The notes beneath the pieces were generated by a model, which was not told the DNA's origin, searched no databases, and was given only the letters and a program-made list of their open reading frames with translations. Positions 31,674 to 42,538 of a stretch of DNA of 64,000 nt are shown piece by piece. The stretch is from assembly GCF_029784155.1 (NCBI RefSeq), contig NC_073691.1, forward strand, positions 141,972,433-142,036,432, read 5' to 3'. The DNA comes from Uranotaenia lowii (Eukaryota; Arthropoda; Insecta; Diptera; Culicidae). A program made the translations under genes and the position numbers. Position 1 is the first letter of the stretch. Each line of letters starts with the position of its first letter.

Positions 31674-32125
31674 ATACACTGTAAATTTTTGCCTCGATTT
31701 CCAGCAAAAAAAATTGCTGGAAACGTTTAGCAATCCAATTTTTTGCTGGATACCAGCAATCGGTTTTCGAATTGTTGGATTTTTCAACATTCGATTGTGT
31801 TCTTGTCATTTTTGCTGAAAATCAGCTACCGGTTTTTTCAAATTGGGAGAAAATAATTGTTTTTATTGCTCATTATAAGTACAGCCAGTAAACAAAATTT
31901 AAATTTTAATTGAAATATAAATTTGAAACTAAATACATCCGGTTGTGTTGAAAGAAGTAGCTGGTTTCCAGCAATCTGGATTGCTGATTTTCCAGCAATT
32001 TGAATTGCTGGAAATAAGTATTAACGATTGCTGTTTTTTTTAGCAATTTAAATAGCTGGAAAGTCAGCGGGACAAAAACCAGCAAAATTTTGCTGGTTTC
32101 CAGCAAAAAAAAAAATGGCTGTGTA
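31674..32125. mobile_element. MITE with TACAC ends and multiple CCAGCAA/TTGCTGG hairpins
   Basis: The left edge TACACTGTAAATTTTTGCC and right edge AAAAAATGGCTGTGTA are imperfect inverted repeats. Inside, CCAGCAA and its complement TTGCTGG recur many times (31708-31728, 31753-31770, 31975-32010, 32075-32105), each pair forming a small hairpin. No coding sequence. Confidence 0.65.
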
Positions 32126-34085
32126 GGCTGTTCCGATAAATTGTAATATCAAAGATTCAAATTGGCTTAACTTTTTTTTAAAACTCAGTCAAATTTACCG
32201 TATTTTTACAGGATTGAGAATAATTGACAAAAAAAATACTGTAACTATTTCTCAGATGGCAAAATTATACGCGATCTTTGGAAAAGTTGTTCATCGAATG
32301 CAAAAATTTGTTGAAATCTTTGAAATGTTCTTTAGTTTGTCAAAAAAGTGCACAAATGTATTAAATGAATTTCCACCTACTTTCAAAAGTAATCTCGGAA
32401 ACAAGAGCTGATAGAAAAAAAATTAATTGCATTGGAATCATATTAGTGAACATTAGCTCTTAAATATTTTCGCACAACTGACTTGATGCTGACTAGATTC
32501 TGCAAAGGTCAGTCGTGCTAGCGATTCCTCTACATCGTTGGTAGTGTTTGGCTCTCATATATTGTCTGTATGGTAGGATCGCAAAGACAACTAAACTCAA
32601 GATGCCACAGTTGTTTCAGCATTGTGAGCTTTCAAACGAACTATATAGCTTATTAAATATTGGTAACATGTTCTTAAAAATTAAATAGACTTTATTTAAT
32701 GTTTATGGATGACTTTCTCGATACACATATCAAATCAAAATGTGATATTTTGAAAAAAAATTCACTGGTTCGAGGAGGTCGGTGCTTTAGTAAAAAATCT
32801 TTTTCAATGTCGAAAGCTTATGAACGGTGCAATTTTTCCAACAACTTCATGGAATTAATAATGAAGGTAAATCGCTTGAAAGAATTCGTGAAAAATACAT
32901 GGAACAGAAATTTATTTCTAAGATGAATCTGTGCTTGAAGCAGGCATATGCAGAAATTTTTATTTTAATAGTGTATTCTGTTGTTTCCCTTTAATATTGA
33001 GAAAAAAATTCTTGTTTGGCCCGCAAGTAAATCTCATATCCAAAACCTGCTGAAAGTGTTGGCCATCCATGCTTTAATTTATCAAGCAAATGAAAGTAAA
33101 TTTTCCATGGGAGGGTATTTAGGAACGAGAAAAATTTCTATGATGCTTTGAGACCTCTCACTGCCCTCAGATGGGAGATAGAAAGGGTATAAATGGCTCT
33201 CATACAATTTCTCCCATACTCATACAAGGCATCTATCCCTTCTTTCAGCGGAGATACTGGAGAAGAAGGAAAGCTTTTTACATATTTTTTTTTATTACTA
33301 ACAAACAAAATGTTTTCGTGATATACGAGGATTGGGGAAACTTAAATAGGGGAAATTGGTTCAAAATGCGCAGAGCAGGCAAGATTCGCCATAATCAGTA
33401 TTTCACTAAACGAACACGGGTAAAAAACTCTACAGGTTGTTATCAAAATTCATATGGTTGGCTCCTCCATATCACTGATTTTAGGTTGAACCCATAATAT
33501 TGTTAAATCTACATCGATGACTACGAATAAACTAGCGTTGCTGTAAAGTTGTTTTGGCTATCGAGGATTTCTTATCTGCTTATCGCTAATTTAAACTAAC
33601 ATATGGCGGATTTGGCTATTTTATTAGGTTCAACTTAAAGATTCTAAATGTAAGTTTTTGATGTCACAAAAACAGAAGATGGTGGAAGTTATTTTTTGGA
33701 GGACACACATCAGAAAGCGAAAATGTAAGTTCAATTTGTGGTGTAAGTTGATTTGTTCTACTAACAGTTGTTTTCAGTTTCAGATTCATCTGCTGGGACA
33801 TATATCTTGAAGCACGCATACTTTGATCCCGGTAGACCGAAGCAATGGAAAAAAAATCAAAATTCCCCAAAATGTTTTCAAATCAATTTTACCACGTACC
33901 TAAGTAATTTGATATTTTTTGAATATTCATAATATTTTCTCGGTTGAAAAAAAAAAACGATTTAAAATTTTACGATTTTTTTCAAATTTCGTTTCATGGC
34001 CAGGGTGGCGTTTTCCGCGCAAGTCTCAAAAAATATCCTTCTGGAAACGGCGGAGCAATTGCATTAAAAACAATGCTACTAATGT
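32126..34085. other. Non-coding AT-rich stretch
   Basis: Short open frames (up to 108 codons, 33171-33497) without motifs. AGGGGAAATTGGTTCAAAAT at 33350 resembles the AGGGGA ends of other MITEs in the window, but no partner end was found. Confidence 0.4.
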
Positions 34086-34850
34086 AGGCTTGCCAGATAC
34101 TTTCAGAAAAAAGCGGGACATTTCACGATAAAAAAACGGGATACAGTCGAAAAAAGCGGGACATTTAAAAAACTCTTTAAAACATCTTTTTTTCCTTAAA
34201 AAAATAAAAACAAAAAATATAACCAAGCATCATCCAAAGTTGTTCATTGTACACTGAGGTTTTTTCTCACGCGGATTGATTTTGTTCAGTTTTTTCTTAC
34301 ATGACTTCTGTTTTCCCTGGTTTTTGTCATAAACACGTTTAATTTTCACGTTTCTCGCGAATTAACACGTTATTTAAGAGAAAATATGTATAAATATAAA
34401 ATATAAGCCCTACAAGTCAATGGCGTATTTGACACCGTTTATAAAACCATTGTGTAGCTACAAAAATATTTCAAATTTGAAAACTCAAGAAAACTTCCAT
34501 CATTGTATACTAATTATTAAATTTCGGCGAAAAATCTTCAATCATTTGAAAGCAACCTTCACAATATTTTCTCCATACTAAACCAGAATCTGTCTGTAAT
34601 GCTAAGAACATTAGATTTATTCAGTAATGCCTTATATGAAATATGAAAAATGCTGCCTATTTTGAGAAAAAAAAAGTTTTTGAAACCTTTTCTGTGTTGA
34701 ATCAATGAATTAAAATTGAGACTAAAGTTTGATTTTTTCAAGTGTAAGTTAGTGAACTTTGTAAAAGTTTTCCAAGAAAAAAAGCGGGACATTTCGAGGA
34801 AAAAGCGGGACAGCGGGACATTCAAAAAAAAGCGGGACATGTCCCGCTCA
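34086..34850. repeat. Repeat bounded by clusters of AAAAAGCGGGACAT motifs
   Basis: AAAAAGCGGGACATTTC-like motifs occur at 34111-34125 and 34153-34167 on the left, and at 34778-34793, 34800-34820 and 34828-34840 on the right, all in the same orientation, ending in the palindrome GCGGGACATGTCCCGC (34831-34846). The left side starts GCTTGCCAGATACTTTC. Probably a transposon with repeated transposase-binding sites, superfamily unknown. Confidence 0.55.
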
Positions 34851-35170
34851 TTTCATAAATCTATATATTTTTCTCCGTGAACAATTTTCAAAATTTCTGA
34901 AAAGCCAGTCTGTTCTTTTTACACTTTTATGCGTTCTTAATCATTTTTTGGACCTTCTAAGTATTCTATATCACGTAAATTTGACGTAAAACGAAAACAT
35001 AGTTGTTTAGGAGTTTTTCCTGCAATTTTTCAACTTTTTTCGTAAGGAATTAAAGCATCTGTTCTGATGATGAACATTAGTCTCTACATTCATCACAAAT
35101 CAAAAAAATAATCCTAATAAGATTACGAATTATTTTCTGTTATTTGAGCGATTTCAAATAAAGATGTCGA
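34851..35170. other. Non-coding spacer
   Basis: Nothing recognised. Confidence 0.45.
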
Positions 35171-35520
35171 GGCAGGGTGAAGTGCGCCATGTCCGTTTAT
35201 CTATCAGCATGTTTCATATTTGATTAAACTTATGTGCAGTTTTCATCAAAACACTTTAAAAGAAATTACAATGTCGAATTGAAAAACGGTATATAAACGG
35301 AAATATTTGAAACTCTTGAATTTCATATAGATTTAAGTGAACATTCACAAGAATGTAGTATATCTGGCAGTACTGCGCGTAGCAATAAATTTTTCCATCT
35401 GTGAAGTAAAATAGAAGTGTTTTATTCTGGCAAACACTTTCGGGGGCACTTGTATCAATAAACACGTATTAAACGTTAACCGGTGCGATTGGGTTCACAC
35501 ATGTGCGCACTTTGCCCCTA
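35171..35520. mobile_element. 350-bp MITE-like element (GGCAGGGTGAAGTGCGCCATGT)
   Basis: The left end GGCAGGGTGAAGTGCGCCAT and right end ACATGTGCGCACTTTGCCCC are inverted repeats of about 22 bp with four mismatches. No open frame of significance. The target duplication is not clear. Confidence 0.6.
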
Positions 35521-37287
35521 ACGAAATGGAAATCATTCTTTAAAAAGCTTTTCAAAATTGAACGATTACGACGTTTATTATTAGTTAAAGTGTTCCTGTT
35601 TATATATTTCTGGTGAAGAACTGTCCCCTATTAAAAACTATAGTCGAATTTACTGGATTGCATTCCTCATTTACGAGGTATAAAAGAAATGAATTGTATT
35701 AATGAAATTTTCAGCGAAGTTTTCTGGTAATGTAATGTTAACATATATAAATTTTTGTGATGTTCTGCCAAGTGGTGTTTGAGATAGCGCCCAATGAAGA
35801 ATTTTTCTGACTTTCATTCTTTGGCAATACGTGCGCCATCTATAATGCATACTATGAACCTATGCATAATTGGTTTTTTTTTTAAATCAAGGATTCTTTT
35901 GATTACGTTTGCTGTTTCCTGTAGCTAATCTTAAAAATAACTCAAAATTTTTATTTTGGTCGAAAGTTATTAAAAAAATCAGATGATTGTCCTCCTTGGG
36001 CACAAAAACAACATAGGTATTTGTCTTTTTTGTCACCCCACCACCGTTTGACATAATGCCACGATTCCAGATCCAACTTAAACACAGCATTTATTTTGTG
36101 GGAGCTATTGAATTGCTTTGCAGAGAAAACGGTTGCATTTGAAGGCAGTCTTCTTTGTATTTTTAGCCATTCATCGTCTCAACCGTTATAAAAGACTGAG
36201 TAATTTGCAGTTTCGCAGATCGTTAGCCTTCTCAAGTACTAGATATCAAATTTTTCTCCTTGTTTATTTCCGGGAAATACAGGCGAGACTGACAGGCGTT
36301 CTGGTTGGAAACCTGCCAGGTGACCGCTAAAGAGTTCATTACGAAATTTTTCAAAATATCTCCCCACAAGCAGTTCAAATATTATGCGCACGATTTGAAC
36401 ACCGTATTTTGTTTATTTTACCGGTGGCCAGCTTTTCTACCTTTTAGAAATAAAGTCAGGCCTATTTATACGTCAGCTAGACGAACCATTTGACTTTTTA
36501 TCACTTCCTCTATTCATTTTTTCACATTCCTCTCACTTCATGGATTCAACTATTCTTTCTTTTATCACTGATGACTTTAATTCAAATTTTAGCTACCTAT
36601 TGAGTCTTCTAGAACTTCTTAAACGATTTAACATGTGATTTTTATTCGAAAAGTTGATTTCCAGCTGGGTCTTCCAAAGGGACTCTTCTGGATTTTTCTC
36701 GATCCCGCTCAAAATTTTTTTTAATGAAACTTTTGTATTGGACGCTATCTGAAAAAACCACTTGACAGATTGTTACAAAATTTATAACACGTACTCATTA
36801 TGGGGATACATGCTAGGGAAGTTGGACGACGTTGGGCATTTGAGATTAGAAACATTCAAAAACGTTTGGTGTAGATTTGGGACAAGTGCCGAAAAGTGTC
36901 CTGCTTGCACTTTCAAATAATTTGAAAAGCATCTACTACGAGCCGTTACTCAATTATTTAATTTTTGAATGTTACCACTTAAAAATAATGAAATTGACAT
37001 CAATTCCGAATATAAATAAAAACTGGTTTGAGTTTTATGAAAAGAAAAAGTGTATCACTTGCATGTTATCACACTGTACAAAAACTGTTTTTGATATGTA
37101 AATGTATGTAGATTTATATCTATATAAAGGAACTTACTACATTTTTTTTATTGAAGCTACATTTCTCTAAATACATTTGCGAATTTTCAAAAGCTTTTTT
37201 TGGTAGGATGAAAAACTTGTTCCACGGACTCTGTACTCCTTATAAAATAAAGCTCTTTCAATTCAATTAACAACTAAAGGCCCAGCG
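35521..37287. other. Non-coding stretch
   Basis: Frames of 60-74 codons at 35887-36090 (minus), 36118-36493 (plus) and 36877-37101 (plus) show no recognisable domain. ATAAAATAAAGCTC at 37240-37253 could be a polyadenylation region of a decayed retroelement. Confidence 0.4.
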
Positions 37288-37530
37288 TCAAAAGTTCGAA
37301 CAGGTGGGTATGTCTTGGGCGTTTCTCGGATGGAACATTGTCTCCCATGCGTTCAAAAGTGAGGCTTTTCTAACACATTTCCTATAGATAACTTTTTCCC
37401 CGATTATGGAGTGATCCGTTACCGTTGCGTGTGCGGCTACGCTAGATTCATTGAACCTGTTGTTGTCTACAGCATTTCTATGTTCTTTAAGTCGAACTTT
37501 AAATGTGCGACGAGTTTGGCGACGAGTCAA
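37288..37530 (-). pseudogene. GIY-YIG endonuclease fragment of a Penelope-like element
   Basis: The minus-strand frame reads TRRQTRRTFKVRLKEHRNAVDNNRFNESSVAAHATVTDHSI...VRKASLLNAWETMF to a stop at 37288. The R-x(n)-F-x-R-x-x-EH core, the SSVAAHA...H spacing and the terminal LNAWE glutamate resemble the C-terminal GIY-YIG nuclease of Penelope-like retroelements. The initial GIY and YIG strands and the reverse transcriptase are not recognisable upstream (37531-38020), although a second minus-strand frame of 85 codons lies there. The copy is a truncated remnant. A free-standing GIY-YIG nuclease gene is less likely. Confidence 0.6.
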
Positions 37531-38042
37531 TGTTCATTAGTAGAAACCGCTAATGAATAAAGATGACCCACCAATTATGTCGTCGCTTTTCACCATCACT
37601 AAACGGAAAATTTCATAAAGGAACCATCTTTCAACGAATACTACGACATTCGTAGTACGATCCTGCTAGTAATTTTTTCGTATGGTAATTTTGAATCCTT
37701 TTTTCCGTTTGTAAGAACGTTAAGTGTCGTGTCCTGTAATGTCCTGTGTTAATTGTGTAGTTAAGTTCTTACGTTGGCACAAATCTGCTTAAAAATGAGT
37801 GACTGTTTTGTACCTGAATTCTTCTTCCAAAGCTTGCGGACAATAGTTTTTTTTTTATTGATAATTCTATCGTTGCTTATCGAAATCAGCTGGTAATTAT
37901 ATGACCGATGTGGATGCCTGATACTAGTCAACTTTTGCAAGAACGCACCACGATGAAAATAATAATTTAACGTTTGTGTTGACAGCAACCTAACATCTTC
38001 GCCGAAGAGTGACAACATGTTTTGGAGTTGGAAGTGGACGTA
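37531..38042. other. Non-coding stretch upstream of the GIY-YIG fragment
   Basis: A minus-strand frame of 85 codons (37761-38018) has no motif I can name. It might be the decayed middle of the Penelope-like element. Confidence 0.4.
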
Positions 38043-38211
38043 AAGCTTAGTTCTTTTAGAAATGGGACACTTTCTTTTGCTGATAACTCACTTAATAGTA
38101 ATCGGGCATTCAAAATTTTGACAGCATTTTTTTGCCTGTAAAAAGTACTATCTGACCAATTTTTTTCAAAATTTAAAATTTATGCGTTTTTGAGATAAAT
38201 ACGATGCAAGA

Positions 38212-39906
38212 GAAAAAGGAAAAAATCATTTTGCACAGTTTCATTCAAAATCCATCATTATCAAATTGATAGCTGACAAAACCGTTGATTATTCGAAGAA
38301 TTATTGTGTGAGAGTGGTGGAAAAGTATGCAAATACTGTCAAAAATGTCCACAAAGTTCAAATTAAGCATTTGGAGTGAAGCATATGATCGGCAACTTCG
38401 GCTAAGGATCATCAGGGAAGTCAAGTCTCATACCAGCATTTATAATTTCCAATAAGCGGAAAACTAAGGGTAGATCGCTGCAATTTCCAAAAAAATTTTT
38501 CTTCGATAAGCTGAAAGTATTGCCTGGTAATGAGTCATTCAAACCTAACCTCAAACAACATATTTTTGCTAGTTCCACAGCTCGTAAGCTGTATAGCCGG
38601 TTCCGAGGCTACGGGACAGATGATTTCTGATGAACGATAAAACTTATGAAATACCCTATTTTAAATAAATTCCAGCGTTTGAATCCTATACCATGTCTGC
38701 TCGTGGCAAGGTCCCGAGTATATTAAAGTATGTATTTGCTGATTATCTTATATATAAAAATGGAGGCGTTTTCTTTGTGATAACATCACGTATGAATGGT
38801 CGGTCGGAATGAAGAGAAATTTGGTATCCGAGGGTTTTTTGGGTCAGAGATGGTTTGTATAATACTTTCAAGAATCTCACTTTTTATGAAAGGGGGGTCC
38901 CCATACAAAATTATCTCTTCATCTTCTTATATATAAAAATGGAGGCGTTTTCTTTGTGATAACATCACGTATGAATGGTCGGTCGGAATGAAGAGAAATT
39001 TGGTATCCGAGGGTTTTTTGGGTCAGAGATGGTTTGTATAATACTTTCAAGAATCTCACTTTTTATGAAAGGGGGGTCCCCATACAAAGTTATCTCTTCT
39101 TCACATCTTATATATAAAAATGGAGGCGTTTTCTTTGTGATAACATCACGTATGAATGGTCGGTCGGAATGAAGTGAAATTTGGTATCCGAGGGTTTTTT
39201 GGGTCAGAGATGGTTTGTATAATAGTTTCAAGGATCTCACTTTTGATGATAGGGGGTCCCAATACTAATTAAACTTTATTTGTTACGATTTCCATAAGAA
39301 TCTATCTGCGAGCACAATGCAGTTAAGGACGTGTAGATGAAATTAAACATTTATTACGATTTATACTTTAGAAGGTAAAACGAAGTTTACCGGGTCAGCT
39401 AGTTTTGTATAAAATATAATGATTTGCCAAAATTCTGCTCCTGTGGAAAAAAAACAACAATTTTCAAAACGAAAACTATGGTTTTCGCTGTTTCCAAAAG
39501 CGTAAGAGAGAAATCTTTTATGTACCCTTCGCAGCCTAAGAATGCCTAAGATCTATACTAACCGATTATACTTTAAGTTCAATCTCCTGATGGTTTTACT
39601 TCGTTATTGCCAGATTTTGCCAGCAGAAATTCCATTAAAAACGCTCAAAAAGTGGCTTAAAAATTAATCAAATTTGTTTATTTCGAAATAGCTGTATCCA
39701 CTAAATTGCCCTCTTTTTTTTTAAAGAGAAGTAATGGTCCGAAAAGTAGCAGAATTTGGAGGAGGAGGATTTAGCCACCTAAAATACAGATTAGACGAAG
39801 AATTAGTTTGAAAAACTGATCATTATCATGACTGAAAAAAATGTGCGCTGGCTGATCGGAGGTACCAAGAATAAAGTAGAATTTATTCTTACAAAAAAAC
39901 GATAAA
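38212..39906 (+). pseudogene. DD37-group transposase, heavily decayed, split by a Helitron
   Basis: Start ATG at 38212 gives MQEKKEKIILHSFIQNPSLSN then a stop, matching the N-terminus of the copy at 29723 (…HSFLENPLLS). Further on, scraps align with related copies: ASSTARKLYSRF near 38575, MNDKTYE (first aspartate region, about 38633-38653), FESYTMSARGKVPSILKYVFAD ending at the Helitron (38745). After it come KFCSCGKKTTIF (39430-39465), LPDFASRNSIKNA (second aspartate, about 39608-39645) and the C-terminal MTEKNVRWLIGGTKNKV (39830-39880) before a stop. Multiple stops and frameshifts separate these. It is the oldest-looking of the mariner fossils here. Confidence 0.8.
38746..39402 (+). mobile_element. 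Non-autonomous Helitron with its 5' end present three times
   Basis: The 5' terminus TCTTATATATAAAAATGGAG is directly repeated at 38746, 38925 and 39106 (units of 179 and 181 bp, nearly identical). The 3' end has hairpin GGTAAA-ACGAAG-TTTACC (39374-39391), then GGGTCAGCTAG ending at 39402, followed by T. TC...CTAG ends, a 3' hairpin and an A/T insertion site are diagnostic of Helitrons, which move by rolling-circle replication. No Rep-helicase is present, so it is non-autonomous. Antisense open frames in the repeat are by-products. Confidence 0.88.
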
Positions 39907-40042
39907 CAATTTTTTTTTAATTTTTTCATGAATTATCATAAGATTACCTTCATTTCCTTCATAGAAAGTATTAAGATCAAACGAAAGGTTTTTGAGATAC
40001 ACGCATTCGTAACTGTCCCATTTCTAAAAGAACTAAGCTTTA

Positions 40043-41671
40043 GTTACTTCGGTAAGTCAGAAACAATTTACGTAGTACGGAAGAAAATAGACGTCAAAAT
40101 CAACAATAACCGATTTTTAGTTATTACAGAACTAACATATGAAGAAATACCGAACTCGGCGATTTCCGTTTGCTATGTGATAGCTTAGCTATGCTGTCAG
40201 CATGCTAAATTTATAATTTTAAAGGTATCGCATTTTTGGGACTCTTTTATTTCTCTAGCATGTTTATTGAGTGCCCATCATACAAGAAAGTTCAATAAAT
40301 TATGTTTATAAACCTGTGGTATAGAGGAAGCCTTTTGAAAAGATTAATCGTTTACAAATGCCCATTAATTCAGTGTCATTCAAAATTGCTGATGAGAGAA
40401 TCATCGGTGCGGTCGTCGACATCGAATCGCACTTGCCGCACTTAGATCCCTATCAACAGCATATTGAAAAAAAAAACAACCATACGATACGCTCAATTTT
40501 CCAATGTAATCGATCATAGATGATGGACATCTTGCTGGCGTAACATGTACCTTCCTAACAACAACACACAGAAAACCACGTGGATTGTCTCTGGATCGAG
40601 TTTTGGTGCGATCTTCAAAAGCCCCACGGAACCTAGTCAGCCAACCATTGAGACGGTTGAACATTAGCCATTCATTCATACGACACGGAGCGTTAGGCTC
40701 GTCAATGCGCACAAGAAAAGCCACTACTCATTCTGCAACGGGAAAATTGCTTCCAGGTGTTAGATAACTTCGGCTGAATGTTGGTTTTTTTTTCTTCTAT
40801 TAAAACTCAAGTCGTCGCCATGTAACTGTCACTACACAGGTGGTGGATGATCCGTTACGAGTTTTGGACAAACATAAAAGAAAACCAATTGAAAGATTGA
40901 TGAGACATGAAGCTCATAAGCTTCCGAGATCATCATTAGGTGTAAAGTGAGCTGAAGTGTGGAAAGGTTTGATCAGGCGATACCTGCCAAGGAGAAATAA
41001 TTTCTTCATGGCATCGCTGACAGCGGCGAGTGATTTTCACAACAGAACCGCAAAGTCAAATTTATATATTTTTAATGAACTAAGATAAAGGGGAATTTAA
41101 TTCGTATTCGGCTGTCTTGTTTGTGAGACTTGTCGTTCAAACGGAAGAAAATTGAAATGTTTCAATAAAAACCAGCATTAGGTTAGTCAGCCAATCTTTT
41201 TTCTTCTCTCTACAACTTTAAAGGGGAATCATTATCACCTCAAATTAAGGACTGCGAAAAAAAAAATTACCCGGGAAATACAAAAATTCGTCAGTCTATG
41301 TCTACATTACATCTGGGTTGATTCTCTTTTCGTTTTTTTTAAATTTGATCATTTTTGTTGCCTTTACAATTTGACTTAACTGTGGAAGGGGCATAGCTGA
41401 AAATTATTTCCAGTTTATGAACTTCTATTAGCTTAAATTTGGTTTATTTTGATTATCAGATAATTTTCGCCACTCGACGGAGATAACATAAGTAAAATTA
41501 CCAAAGTCGCCATTTAATTTCATGAAAATTAATTTTTTTTTTGGAAACTAGATAATGTTTTTTTTTTTTATCACCAAATCCGATTTCGAAATTCATGTTT
41601 ACCATTCACCATTCATTCAGTTTTCTTAGTTCTTAACCAATTGCTGGAGCCATGATCAAATCCAAAACTAA
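40043..41671. other. Non-coding stretch
   Basis: No repeat or gene recognised. The region 40400-40770 is GC-richer and has antisense open frames of 107 and 60 codons without motifs. Confidence 0.4.
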
Positions 41672-42536
41672 CTAGAGAGAAGTGTTCCTATATGCGCATA
41701 TTGGGTAATATGCGCATACAGCCAATTGACTATATGGCTGGAGATCCAACATATCTAATCAGTGCAGTTTGATGGTAATACGGTTTGGACACATGGCATG
41801 AAAAAAAATTAAATGTTATATAAAGTCAAAATAATTTAAAAATTCAAACAAGATTTTTGTCAGTTTTGTTAAAATATATTGAACTTTAATTATCGTGCGT
41901 ACAGAATCTGTAAACAAAAATGTTCATGTTTTTTCTTATTCATCTAGAAATCGGAAATTCAACAAATTGGCTTTTGGTAAAGTTGTAAATGATATTGCAA
42001 ATGCCTATATTAAAAAAAAACAGATAAGTCTTATAAATTTTTTACTTTTTATCAATCAAACATTAAATGTACGCCCAAATCACAATTTTACAGTGAAAAC
42101 AGAAGAGCTTAATACTGATAAAAATACGATATGAACAAAATATTACTATGAAATATGGCCACATGGCATACCTAACTATGTTTCATGCAAAAGAACTAAT
42201 GATAACTAAAATTTCGAGAAAATTTCATCCTGACGTATGCCTAACATCTACCATTTCAATTAAATTCTACCATTTTCGATTAAATAATATCAAAATATTG
42301 CAAGTGTAAATGAAATACAGCTAAAAACATAAATATGCGCATTTAGCCCGCCGGTTTCGGAAATCGGCTATTTTGACTTTTATCATAAATTTATTTTCAC
42401 AAAAACTGTAAGAGATTTTAACAGAAAAATTGCTCTAACTTATTAAAAACAGATGTCCGCTCATGTGCATATCGTTTCTAGACTTCTATCTATTGGAATA
42501 CTTTCCTTAATATGCGCATTTAGCCCGCCTCTCCCC
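41672..42536. mobile_element. MITE-like element with ATGCGCATATT subterminal motifs
   Basis: The left end TAGAGAGAAGTGTTCCTATA with ATGCGCATATT is an imperfect inverted partner of the right end AATATGCGCATTTAGCCCGC then CTCTCCCCTA (42510-42538). ATATGCGCAT recurs at 41693, 41709, 42334 and 42510. A relative lies at 9234-9470. An 79-codon frame inside (41895-42134) shows no motif. The right edge directly abuts the next foldback element. Confidence 0.55.
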
Positions 42537-42538
42537 TA

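Larger units (their letters stand above)
38043..40040 (+). mobile_element. Mariner-type element with nested Helitron
   Basis: Terminal inverted repeats AAGCTTAGTTCTTTTAGAAA then TGGGACA (38043) and the exact reverse complement ending at 40040 are flanked by TA (38041-38042, 40041-40042). Removing the 657-bp Helitron leaves about 1.34 kb, normal for this class. A one-ended relative lies at 16822-17045. Confidence 0.88.

Noticed and set aside
38746..39260. CRISPR-like direct repeats
   Set aside because: Units of about 180 bp are contiguous with no unique spacers; they are Helitron 5' ends in a eukaryotic context.
40401..40767. Antisense frames of 107 and 60 codons in a GC-richer patch
   Set aside because: No domain recognised; overlapping antisense frames are typical of chance.
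41895..42134. A 79-codon coding gene
   Set aside because: It lies inside the ATGCGCATA MITE, is asparagine/lysine-rich as chance frames are, and has no domain.
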